Positions 35,183 to 42,968 of a stretch of 64,000 nucleotides of DNA are shown piece by piece. The position numbers and the translations under genes were made by a program. Position 1 is the first letter of the stretch; each line of letters starts with the position of its first letter. The stretch is from positions 213,795-277,794 of the forward strand of contig WTGJ01000027.1 of NCBI GenBank assembly GCA_011523615.1, given 5' to 3'. Source of the stretch: Chloroflexota bacterium. Its GTDB lineage: Bacteria; Chloroflexota; Anaerolineae; Aggregatilineales; Phototrophicaceae. The notes under the pieces are model-generated. The model saw only the letters and a program-made list of their open reading frames with translations, had not been told where the DNA came from and made no database searches.

Positions 35183-36131
35183 GGTAGGAAATGCGCGGAT
35201 CGAGGGCGACGTATATGAGATCCACCAAGAGATTCATGCAGATGAAAGTCAAGGCTACGAATAGGGTGATGCCTTGAATCAGCGCATATTCCCTCTGGCT
35301 GATGGAAAAGACGGCAAAACGACCGATCCCGGGCAGGGAAAACAGGTGCTCGACGATGAACGCTCCGCCGAGCAGGTAGCCGAATTCAATGCCGATCAGC
35401 GTGGTCACCGGGATGAGTGCATTGCGCAAAATGTGGCGGCGGGTGATGAGATTCGCTGCCAGTCCTTTGCTGCGGGCGGTCTGGACGTAAGACTCGCGGC
35501 GGACTTCCAGCACCGAAGAGCGCGTCATCCGCATCACGGAGGCGGCGAAGGAAGTACCCAACGTGATCGCCGGAAAGGCCAGCTGCCGCAAATTGAGCAA
35601 GGGGTCATCGATGAAATCGGTGTAATTGCCAGAATTCGGCAGCGTGCCGAATCCGACGGATAGCACGTAGATCAGGATGGCCCCCAGGACAAAGCTGGGA
35701 ACTGCCAGGCCAATCATGGCGAAGATCCTGCCGGCCAAATCCAAAAATGAGTTGTGCTTCAGCGCGGAAAGGATGCCGATGGGAATGCCGATGAGCAGGG
35801 CAACGCTCAGGGAAAGGACGGCCAATTCGATGGTGAGCGGGAGCCGCTTCAAGATGGCAGCGAGGATGGGGCCGTGCCGGGTTGAAATGCCCATATCCCC
35901 TTGCAACAAATTGCCCAACCAACGGAAGTATTGGATGATGGGTGGTTGGTCCAGGCCGTAATAGACTTCCATCGCTTCGCGTTGCTTATCGGTGAGCATG
36001 CCGGCTTCGGTGCCCAGTGCCGCCATGATCTGATCCCCCGGGATGAGGCGGACGGCGCCGAAAACCAATATGGAGATCCCGAACAGGGTGGGTATGAAGG
36101 TCAACAAACGATGGATGAGATAACGGGTCAA
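35169..36131 (-). CDS. Peptide/nickel-type ABC transporter permease, DppB-like (second system)
   Basis: A 320-residue DppB/OppB-type permease starting YLIHRLLTFIPTLFGISILVF. It then has YYGLDQPPIIQYFRWLGNLLQGDMGIS, the EAA loop RRESYVQTARSKGLAANLITRRHILRNALIPV, and the ending DLIYVALDPRISYRDHN. It follows the binding-protein gene after 78 bases that contain a perfect palindrome. It would pair with the DppC-like permease as a heterodimeric pore. The sequence differs clearly from the first DppB-like protein in the window, so this is a distinct system. Confidence 0.93.
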   Translation of the reverse strand: MTRYLIHRLLTFIPTLFGISILVFGAVRLIPGDQIMAALGTEAGMLTDKQREAMEVYYGLDQPPIIQYFRWLGNLLQGDMGISTRHGPILAAILKRLPLTIELAVLSLSVALLIGIPIGILSALKHNSFLDLAGRIFAMIGLAVPSFVLGAILIYVLSVGFGTLPNSGNYTDFIDDPLLNLRQLAFPAITLGTSFAASVMRMTRSSVLEVRRESYVQTARSKGLAANLITRRHILRNALIPVTTLIGIEFGYLLGGAFIVEHLFSLPGIGRFAVFSISQREYALIQGITLFVALTFICMNLLVDLIYVALDPRISYRDHN

Positions 36132-36167
36132 GGGAGTTCGACCTTGATATCAATGAACTGAAGAAAA

Positions 36168-36197
36168 TTGGCAGGGGATAGTACTATCCCCTGCCAA
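36168..36197 (-). other. Perfect 30-base palindrome between binding-protein and permease genes
   Basis: TTGGCAGGGGATAGT is followed at once by its exact reverse complement, giving a 15+15 perfect inverted repeat. In the transcript sense TTTTCTTC follows, so it may act as a partial terminator or as a stabilising 3' end for the binding-protein message. It begins 12 bases after the binding-protein stop codon. Confidence 0.8.
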
Positions 36198-36209
36198 TCA
36201 TTGTCGAAC

Positions 36210-37730
36210 TTAGGAACTCAGGGAAACATCTGCCAAAAACTTCAGTGAACGATTGGAACCAGGATTCCAACCCATGACGGAAGGAAGTTGTGCAGTGTAG
36301 GTGAAATTGGTGTAGAGCCAGATCCACGGTACCGTTTCTGCCAGATGAAGTTGGAACTGGCGGAAGATTTCGTAACGCACATCTGGGTCCGTCTCAATCT
36401 GGCCGGCTTTCATCAAACCATCCAGGGTGTCATCCAGATAACCGGCGACATCCTGGAAGATGGCGCCTTCTTGCCAATAGCGCGCATACATCGGATAAGG
36501 ATCGGTGAAACCGCTGTTCAGCACGACGGCACCCATGAAGTCAGCCGCCAACCAGCGATCCACATAAGTGCTGAATTCCAGCGACTCAATCTCGACCGTG
36601 ATGTTCACTTCAGCCAGTTGCGATTGGACGATTTGGGCGATGCTCAACGCGGTGGGTGGTTCAGCAACGGCGACCATGATATCCAGCGTAAAGCCATCTT
36701 GGAGGCCGGCAGCAGCGAGCAGTTCACGTGCTTTTTCCACATCCTGCTCATAGCAGAAGAGTTCCGAAACGGGCAAAGCGTAGCTGGCCATCGTGAGCGG
36801 GCCGGTGATGATGCCCTGGCCCAGGGATGCGGTATCCAGGATTTCTTGTCGGTTGATGGCGCAGGAAATCGCCTGACGTGCTTCCAGGTGTTCGAGTGGC
36901 TCCCGCGCCGCCCGCAATTGGATCCCGTTGTAACTCAACGTGGGAATGGTGGTGATTTGCACATCATCCTCACCTTCCACGAGGGTGGCTACGAGTGGGT
37001 CATTGATCATGGCGAAATGCACATTGCCCGCTCGCATGGCGGCAATGATCGAAGTCTCTTCGGGGATGATGCGAATCTCGATGCCGTCGATCGCGATCTC
37101 CCCACCCCACCAGGCTTCATTCGCGCTGAGCTGCGTCGTTTCGTCAGCGACCCAACTATCCAGAGCGAAGGGGCCGGTGCCGATGATATCCACTGCGGGA
37201 TCACCCATGCTGATCACATCAGAAGATAGGATCGAAGCGTTGATGGTGCTCATCGCGGAGAGCAGAGGCACATCGGGTTTGTCCAGATTGAATACCACGG
37301 TGTGCTCATCCGGCGCATCCATCGAGACGATGCTGAGATAATTGGTTCGGGCAGCAGAGCCGGTTTCTTCATCCAAGATGCGCTCGTATGAGGCGATGAC
37401 ATCCTCTGCATCGAAAGCGGAACCATCGTGAAAGGTGACGCCGCTGCGCAGGTTCATGGTGAGCGCGAGTCCATCTTCACTGAAGGACCAACTCTCCGCC
37501 AGAGCCGGGGTCAAGTTCAAGTCACGATCCAGGGTGATCAGCGGCTCATAAATCATGCCCAGTAGAGCGAATGAAGCGAAGGCCGTTTGGGTGTGTGGGT
37601 CGAGCCCGGTGGCATCGACAGCACGAGCCATGATTAAGGTGTTGCCATGCCCGTCTGCCAGCGTCAACGCAGGAAGAGCCAACAGCAAACAAACCAATAG
37701 GATGAGGATGTTTCGTTTGGGATGGAACAT
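36210..37730 (-). CDS. Extracellular solute-binding protein family 5 (second peptide-type system)
   Basis: A 506-residue exported SBP_bac_5 protein. The signal peptide (RNILILLVCLLLALPALTLADGHG) lacks a lipobox. Mature motifs: ARAVDATGLDPHTQTAFASF, LTPALAESWSFSEDGLALTMNLRSGVTFHDGSAFDAEDVIASYERI, and NYLSIVSMDAPDEHTVVFNLDKPDVPLLSAM. ATG at 37730 has AAAGG seven bases upstream. It heads an operon with two permeases and follows the GNAT gene on the same strand by 76 bases. The nearby divergent peptidoglycan-recycling genes make a cell-wall peptide ligand conceivable, but that is only a guess. Confidence 0.92.
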   Translation of the reverse strand: MFHPKRNILILLVCLLLALPALTLADGHGNTLIMARAVDATGLDPHTQTAFASFALLGMIYEPLITLDRDLNLTPALAESWSFSEDGLALTMNLRSGVTFHDGSAFDAEDVIASYERILDEETGSAARTNYLSIVSMDAPDEHTVVFNLDKPDVPLLSAMSTINASILSSDVISMGDPAVDIIGTGPFALDSWVADETTQLSANEAWWGGEIAIDGIEIRIIPEETSIIAAMRAGNVHFAMINDPLVATLVEGEDDVQITTIPTLSYNGIQLRAAREPLEHLEARQAISCAINRQEILDTASLGQGIITGPLTMASYALPVSELFCYEQDVEKARELLAAAGLQDGFTLDIMVAVAEPPTALSIAQIVQSQLAEVNITVEIESLEFSTYVDRWLAADFMGAVVLNSGFTDPYPMYARYWQEGAIFQDVAGYLDDTLDGLMKAGQIETDPDVRYEIFRQFQLHLAETVPWIWLYTNFTYTAQLPSVMGWNPGSNRSLKFLADVSLSS

Positions 37731-37806
37731 GATCTGCCTTTCTACTCTAGTGATTCGGTCGATTCGAAGTGGAATGAAGTGGGTAGCTTGCGCGCTTTCT
37801 CCACGT

Positions 37807-38301
37807 TCATTCCTCTAACGCTTTATGGTAGATGATTTCATCCACATCGTCTAATACGAGCCGAGGGATGCGCCCCGTTTCTCGATAACCTTCCCTCCGG
37901 TAAAAGCGCTGAGCGGAGTGATTGAAGTCAGAGACGAGCAGGGTTAACGAACCCTGTATCTCCCTCGCCCAGCTTTCTGCTTCTCGCAACAGCAATGGGC
38001 CGATGCCTTTGCCCTGTTCGCCCGGATGTACGGCGATCAACCGTAAGTAAGGGCTGACGCCGAAGGTGCCCTGCGGCAAACACCAGGCGAAGCCAACCGC
38101 GACATCCTGGATCGATATGACATGCAGCCAATCGCCGTGAGCCAATGCGGTTTCGAGTGAAGCCTTCGTGATGTCAGGCGTCAAACGATACCGTTGATAC
38201 AGTGGAATCTGGTAGATCCATTCCGCAATGTGATGGATGTCTGATGGGTTCAGTTTGCCGGAGCTAACTTCGTTTGCGTTGAATCTTTTACCATGTTCCA
38301 T
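37807..38301 (-). CDS. GNAT-family N-acetyltransferase
   Basis: A 164-residue acetyltransferase with the GNAT fold. The acetyl-CoA-binding motif A is LRLIAVHPGEQGKGIGPLLLREAESWA, with the Q-x-x-G-x-G pattern as QGKGIG. The following beta strand (LTLLVSDFNHSAQRFYRREGYRETGR) is a typical motif B with the FYxxxGF-like element. The acceptor is unknown; members acetylate amino groups of small molecules or protein N-termini. It is divergent from anmK and upstream of the second family-5 binding protein on the same strand. Confidence 0.88.
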   Translation of the reverse strand: MEHGKRFNANEVSSGKLNPSDIHHIAEWIYQIPLYQRYRLTPDITKASLETALAHGDWLHVISIQDVAVGFAWCLPQGTFGVSPYLRLIAVHPGEQGKGIGPLLLREAESWAREIQGSLTLLVSDFNHSAQRFYRREGYRETGRIPRLVLDDVDEIIYHKALEE

Positions 38302-38363
38302 TATGAAATCAATTTAGCCACTTGCCGGCCAATTTCAAAATCGCATCGCTTGCCTGCTGTAAA

Positions 38364-38372
38364 TGTTATACT
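38364..38372 (+). promoter_or_regulatory. Candidate extended -10 promoter of the anmK operon
   Basis: TG-T-TATACT is an extended -10 element 27 bases before the anmK ATG. The -35 region (CATCGC) is poor, as common with extended -10 promoters. It would drive anmK, the serine hydrolase and murQ. Confidence 0.5.
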
Positions 38373-38399
38373 GGTCGGGTGACTTTCAAGGAGAGATTC

Positions 38400-39575
38400 A
38401 TGCTCGTAGTGGGTTTGATTTCGGGAACTTCGGTAGACGGTATCGATGCTGCATTGGTTGAAATCCAGGGCAAACCCCCTACCCTGGAGCTGGAGTTGAT
38501 TCACGCGATCACCCTCCCCTATGAGCCAGATATGCGCGAGAAAATCTTGCTCGCCTGTGATCCAGAACTTGGCAAAACCCCAGAGGTTTGCGTCCTGAAT
38601 TTTGCTCTGGGCGAAGCCTTTGCCGAACTCGCCCTGCAACTCATCCAGGAGGCGGATGTATCGGTGGATGAGGTTGCTCTCATTGGTTCGCACGGACAAA
38701 CGATCTGGCACGAAATCGGGCCGGCAGGAGAAGTGCTGGGAACTTTACAAATCGGTTCCGCTGCGGTCATTGCCGAACGAACCGGCATCACGACCATCAG
38801 CAACCTGCGCGCCAGGGATGTCGCCGCCGGCGGACAGGGTGCCCCATTCGCCGCCATCTTCGATTGGTTGATGTTGCGTTTGCCGCAGGAATGGCGGGCC
38901 ATCGTGAACATCGGCGGTATCGGCAACGTGACGATTCTCCCCCCCTATTCTGCCGAAGGAATTGCGCCGCTGGCGATGGACACAGGTCCGGGCTGCGGCA
39001 TGATCGATAGCGTGGTTTCAGCCATCACAGCAGGAGCGATGACGTTTGACGAGGGAGGAAAGCGGGCCGCGCGCGGAACCGTGAGTGACGGCTGGCTGAA
39101 TGAATTGCTCGCCCTACCCTACTTCCAGAAAAAGCCGCCCAAAACGACCGGCAGAGAATTATTCAGCCGCCGCCTGGCGTTGGATTGGTTGCGCGAAGGA
39201 CGCAGGCGCGGTCTGAAAGATGAAGATATCATCGCCACGGTCACCGCGCTGACGGCGACCAGCATCGCCGATTGCATCCACAAACACGCTCCTGCTCCCG
39301 TCCATGAGCTCATTGTAGCCGGCGGCGGAACCGCGAATCACACGCTCATTTCGATGTTGAGGGATCAATTGCCGGGAACACCCCTCCGCCTGCATGATGA
39401 ATTGGGTTATCTTGCCGAATTCAAGGAAGCGATGTTCTTCGCTTTGTTGGCCTATGAAAGCTGGCATGGGCGCGCGGAATGGCACCCGGCGCTGACGGGA
39501 GCGCGCCATGCCAGTGTGCTGGGGGACATCACCCCGGGAGAAAACTTCGCCGTTCTCCAGGGCGCTAACGGATGA
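38400..39575 (+). CDS. anmK: Anhydro-N-acetylmuramic acid kinase
   Basis: A 391-residue cytosolic kinase that opens and phosphorylates 1,6-anhydro-MurNAc to MurNAc-6-phosphate in peptidoglycan recycling. It has VVGLISGTSVDGIDAALVE, the GSHGQTIWHE motif, the RARDVAAGGQGAPFAAIFDWLML segment with catalytic Asp, IVNIGGIGNVTIL, and MDTGPGCGMIDSVV. All are diagnostic of AnmK. ATG at 38400 has AAGGAG seven bases upstream; the longer open frame from 38322 is not needed. It is followed by an overlapping or closely spaced serine hydrolase and murQ. Confidence 0.95.
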   Translation: MLVVGLISGTSVDGIDAALVEIQGKPPTLELELIHAITLPYEPDMREKILLACDPELGKTPEVCVLNFALGEAFAELALQLIQEADVSVDEVALIGSHGQTIWHEIGPAGEVLGTLQIGSAAVIAERTGITTISNLRARDVAAGGQGAPFAAIFDWLMLRLPQEWRAIVNIGGIGNVTILPPYSAEGIAPLAMDTGPGCGMIDSVVSAITAGAMTFDEGGKRAARGTVSDGWLNELLALPYFQKKPPKTTGRELFSRRLALDWLREGRRRGLKDEDIIATVTALTATSIADCIHKHAPAPVHELIVAGGGTANHTLISMLRDQLPGTPLRLHDELGYLAEFKEAMFFALLAYESWHGRAEWHPALTGARHASVLGDITPGENFAVLQGANG

Positions 39576-39618
39576 GAGTCTGGCTGATGACGTTGCGCCT
39601 TGCGTGCCGGTTCGACCG

Positions 39619-40797
39619 ATGAGCGGCGCAGATGGTTGCCAACGGTTGGGTGAGAGGGTGCTCTCCGCGATCGATGCAGGGATCTTTCCAGCCGCCAGTT
39701 TGGCCGTCATGCATCGTAACTCACTGGTCATCAACCGAGCCTGGGGTTGGGTGGATCCTGATGAAAAGACGCACCGTACGAGCAGCCAGACGCTGTTCGA
39801 TTGCGCATCTTTGACGAAACTGTTCACCACGACCGTTTTTTTACAGTTGGTCAACGAAGGCAGAATCAAACTCGAAGATCGACTTTCGGCCGTGGTGCCA
39901 GAGTTTTCTGCAGAGCGTTTGCGCCCCATCGTCGGTCAGCAAGACCCGCATACGCTGGCGCCGATCGCTGCGTCGGCTGAAGCAGGCCAAAACTGGGTGG
40001 ATGCCGAAACGGTGACCTTCCGACATTTGCTCACGCACACCGCTGGATTGCCTGCCTGGCGCGCCTTATTCTTCGAAGTCAGGCAGCCGGACCCACTCAT
40101 TGAAGACCACGAAGAACGTTGGCGTCGGCTATTGCCCTTCATTTGTCGCTACCCTTTTCATTCTGTTCCGGCAAGCCAGTTGGTCTACAGTGATTTGGGC
40201 ATGATTTTGTTGGGCCTTGCCATCACTCGCCTGACTCGGCGAACCTTGCCGGAAGCCCTGGAGGAGTATGTCTTGCAACTCTTGAAGCTGGGAAACATCT
40301 GCTTTCAGCCGCGGTTGAATGGTAGAGAATGCGTGGAAATTGTGCCTACAGAATACGATGACCGCTGGCGGAAACGGCGCATCTGGGGGGAAGTGCATGA
40401 TGAAAATGCCGCCGCCATGGGCGGTGTCGCCGGCCACGCCGGCCTGTTCGGCACCGCCGAGGACGTGGTGCGTTTTGGTGAGGCCTGGAGGACGAACGCA
40501 ATCGATTTAAATCTTGAACTGCATCAAAAAGCGATCCAGGAGCAGGCAGCTTCAGCCAGTGAAAAGCGTGGATTGGGCTGGGAACTGTACACTGCGCAAG
40601 GTTCGTCTGCCGGAGATCACTTCCATGAAACAGCGTATGGTCACACGGGTTTTACCGGGACTTCCCTGTGGATTGACCCCGAGCGAGAGCTGGTCGTTTC
40701 CTTGCTCACCAATCGCGTGTATCAGGGGCGGCATGAGGAAGGCATTCATGAATTCCGTCGGCAAATGCACGATTTGCTCACTGAGGTCATGGACTGA
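39619..40797 (+). CDS. Serine hydrolase of the beta-lactamase family, possibly AmiE-like muropeptide amidase
   Basis: About 392 residues. It has SxxK as S64-L-T-K67 in FDCASLTKLFTT, a Y-S-D variant of the second motif (Tyr190), and GHTGFTGTSLWIDPE as third box (His342). The frame is open back to 39508 inside anmK; ATG at 39619 is the first after the anmK stop but has no ribosome site, so the start is uncertain. No signal peptide is seen. Position between anmK and murQ recalls Bacillus AmiE (YbbE), a beta-lactamase-fold N-acetylmuramyl-L-alanine amidase of muropeptide rescue, so that role is inferred. PBP4B/YfeW-like proteins share the third box. Confidence 0.8.
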   Translation: MSGADGCQRLGERVLSAIDAGIFPAASLAVMHRNSLVINRAWGWVDPDEKTHRTSSQTLFDCASLTKLFTTTVFLQLVNEGRIKLEDRLSAVVPEFSAERLRPIVGQQDPHTLAPIAASAEAGQNWVDAETVTFRHLLTHTAGLPAWRALFFEVRQPDPLIEDHEERWRRLLPFICRYPFHSVPASQLVYSDLGMILLGLAITRLTRRTLPEALEEYVLQLLKLGNICFQPRLNGRECVEIVPTEYDDRWRKRRIWGEVHDENAAAMGGVAGHAGLFGTAEDVVRFGEAWRTNAIDLNLELHQKAIQEQAASASEKRGLGWELYTAQGSSAGDHFHETAYGHTGFTGTSLWIDPERELVVSLLTNRVYQGRHEEGIHEFRRQMHDLLTEVMD

Positions 40798-41711
40798 TGC
40801 CATCCCATTCTGACATGACCGAACGCCGGAATCCCCGCTTCAATGCATTGGATCGGATCGCGGTGCAGGATGCCTTGCAGCTCATCAATGAAGAAGATCA
40901 AAGAGTGGCGCTGGCAGTACAGCAAGCCATCCCGGCCATTGCCGAAGCAGTGGAACATGCAACTCGACGTTTGCGCGACGGTGGCAGGATGTTTTACATC
41001 GGCGCCGGTACGAGTGGCCGCCTGGGTGTGCTGGATGCGGTGGAATGTGTGCCTACGTTCAGTACACGGCCCACGCTGGTGCAGGCCATCATCGCGGGCG
41101 GGAATCGCGCTCTGTTGCAATCGATCGAAGGCGCGGAAGATGACCGTCGCGGGTCCACTGAAGAACTGGCGAAACGCGGATTTTCCGGTGAAGATGTGCT
41201 GGTCGGCATCGCAGCCAGTGGCAGGACGCCATACACGGTCGGGGCCATCGAGCGGGCTCGTGAAGTGGGGGCATTGAGCATTGGCATCGCCTGCAATGAG
41301 CCGTCGCCATTATTGGATCTCAGCGATATCGCGATTGCCGTTTTGGTCGGGCCGGAAGTGATCGCCGGCAGCACACGGCTGAAATCCGGCACGGCACAAA
41401 AAATGGTATTGAATATGTTGAGCACCATGACCATGGTCCAGCTGGGTAAAGTCTATCGGAACCAAATGGTGGATGTTCAGATCACCAATCAAAAATTGGC
41501 TCAACGCGCCTTGCAATTGACGATGGATCTCCTTGATTTGGATGAAGCCAGCGCCAGCCAATTGCTTGCGGAAGCCAGGAATCATGTCAAGACCGCCATC
41601 GTGATGAAACGCTGTGCGGTCGATTGGGAAGAAGCGCAGCTCCTGCTCGCCAGGGCGGATGATTTCCTCTGGCGGGCCCTGGACGAAACTGTGATCAGTG
41701 GTGCGAAGTAG
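40797..41711 (+). CDS. murQ: N-acetylmuramic acid 6-phosphate etherase
   Basis: A 304-residue SIS-domain enzyme that cleaves the lactyl ether of MurNAc-6-phosphate to GlcNAc-6-phosphate and D-lactate. It shows MFYIGAGTSGRLGVLDAVECVPTF, EGAEDDRRGS with a conserved acidic residue, VGIAASGRTPYTVGAIERAR, and STRLKSGTAQKMVLNMLSTMTM, matching E. coli MurQ closely. Its ATG overlaps the preceding stop as TGATG, so translation is coupled; an ATG six codons later is an alternative. Its 3' end overlaps the convergent nagA by 17 bases. Confidence 0.96.
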   Translation: MPSHSDMTERRNPRFNALDRIAVQDALQLINEEDQRVALAVQQAIPAIAEAVEHATRRLRDGGRMFYIGAGTSGRLGVLDAVECVPTFSTRPTLVQAIIAGGNRALLQSIEGAEDDRRGSTEELAKRGFSGEDVLVGIAASGRTPYTVGAIERAREVGALSIGIACNEPSPLLDLSDIAIAVLVGPEVIAGSTRLKSGTAQKMVLNMLSTMTMVQLGKVYRNQMVDVQITNQKLAQRALQLTMDLLDLDEASASQLLAEARNHVKTAIVMKRCAVDWEEAQLLLARADDFLWRALDETVISGAK

Positions 41712-42867
41712 CGCGATACACAGTTTCGCCCGCGACGATGGTTTCTAGCACCTGACCCTCGGCGGATAAAAGCACGAGGTCAGCCCGTTTGCCGACCGCG
41801 ATGCTGCCGATTTCGTGATCCAGCTGAATCGCGCGTGCAGGAGTTAAACTGGCACAGGGCCAGAGTTCGGTGAAGGAGTTTCCGGTCCACTCACTTAAGT
41901 TCAGCAAGGCCCGATCCATCGTCAACGTACTTCCGGCCAGGGTACCATCAGCGAGGCGGGCGGCGCCGTCATTGCAACGGACGACGCGACCATCCTGTTC
42001 ATACTCGCTACCGTCGGGCAAACCCGCCGCTCGCACAGAATCAGTGATCAAGATCAGGCGGTCTTTGCTTTTGATTTGGTAGAGCAGGTTGACCAAACTG
42101 GGGTGCACGTGAATCCCATCGGCGATGACCTCGCAGGATAATTCTTTCAGGCTGAGTGCGGCGCCGAGGATGCCCGGCTCTCGTTGATGCAGCGGAGCCA
42201 TGCCGTTGAAGGTATGCGTGACTTGTTTCAAGCCGTATGCGATCGCCTGTTTGAGTTGGGCAAAGCGGGCGCCGCTGTGCGCGGCCGAAACGGTCATTCC
42301 TTCCTCAACCACCTGTTCGATGAGCGCCATTGCAGCCGGGATTTCAGGCGCCAGGGCCAATAGTCTTACGATTCCCGTAGCCAGCCAACGCTGCACTTCT
42401 CGCTCATCGATCGGTCGCAGGTGGCGTTCATCCTGCGCACCGGAGAAACGTGGGTTGAGGTAGGGTCCTTCGATATGCGCGCCCAAGATCCGTGAGCTAC
42501 CCGTACCTTCCTTCATGGTCCGTTTCAGTTGATGCAAGACGTTGAGGATTTCTTCTTGCGGCGCGGACCAGGTCGTCGGTAGGAAAGCGGTCACTCCATG
42601 TTGGGCACAATGTTGGGCGATGGAACGAAACGCCAGCGCATGGGCATCCATGAATTCATGACCGCAGGCGCCATGAATGTGGATATCTACGAAACCGGGC
42701 AAAACATGCAAGCCATTGCAATTTCGGTAACTGTAGGCAGGATTTTCCGGCGCATTGCCTGCCGCAAAAGCGGTAATGCGACCGCCTTCCGCAGTCAGCC
42801 ACCCTTTCTCGATTGGGCCGGTTTCTGCATGAATCTTTGCATTGCAATAGCAAATTGCGGATGTCAT
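41695..42867 (-). CDS. nagA: N-acetylglucosamine-6-phosphate deacetylase
   Basis: A 390-residue amidohydrolase that deacetylates GlcNAc-6-phosphate to glucosamine-6-phosphate, the step after MurQ. Motifs: LPGFVDIHIHGACGHEFMDA, GAHIEGPYLNPRFSGAQDE, SAAHSGARFAQLKQAI, THTFNGMAPLHQREPGILGAAL, and the catalytic Asp in LITDSVRAAGLPDG. The usual C-terminal PARAIQLDHEIGSIAVGKRADLVLLS is present. It is convergent with murQ and divergent from the second BMP-type transporter. No nagB is in the window. Confidence 0.95.
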   Translation of the reverse strand: MTSAICYCNAKIHAETGPIEKGWLTAEGGRITAFAAGNAPENPAYSYRNCNGLHVLPGFVDIHIHGACGHEFMDAHALAFRSIAQHCAQHGVTAFLPTTWSAPQEEILNVLHQLKRTMKEGTGSSRILGAHIEGPYLNPRFSGAQDERHLRPIDEREVQRWLATGIVRLLALAPEIPAAMALIEQVVEEGMTVSAAHSGARFAQLKQAIAYGLKQVTHTFNGMAPLHQREPGILGAALSLKELSCEVIADGIHVHPSLVNLLYQIKSKDRLILITDSVRAAGLPDGSEYEQDGRVVRCNDGAARLADGTLAGSTLTMDRALLNLSEWTGNSFTELWPCASLTPARAIQLDHEIGSIAVGKRADLVLLSAEGQVLETIVAGETVYRATSHH

Positions 42868-42912
42868 CTCTTGAGTCTAGCAGATCGCATTTTGCCAATT
42901 TGGTGATTCGTA

Positions 42913-42947
42913 TTGGGGAGGGATCAAAGGGTATACTCTTTCCCCAA
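42913..42947 (+). promoter_or_regulatory. Candidate -10 with flanking inverted repeat, nagA/ABC intergenic region
   Basis: TATACT (42932-42937) is a good -10 for the ABC operon but has no matching -35. It is flanked by TTGGGGA (42913-42919) and its exact reverse complement TCCCCAA (42941-42947), with AAAG and CTTT inside. Such flanking arms fit a regulator site for the divergent nagA and transporter genes, or a leader hairpin. This is called from symmetry only. Confidence 0.35.
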
Positions 42948-42968
42948 CGACGATTGAAAGAACATTCC

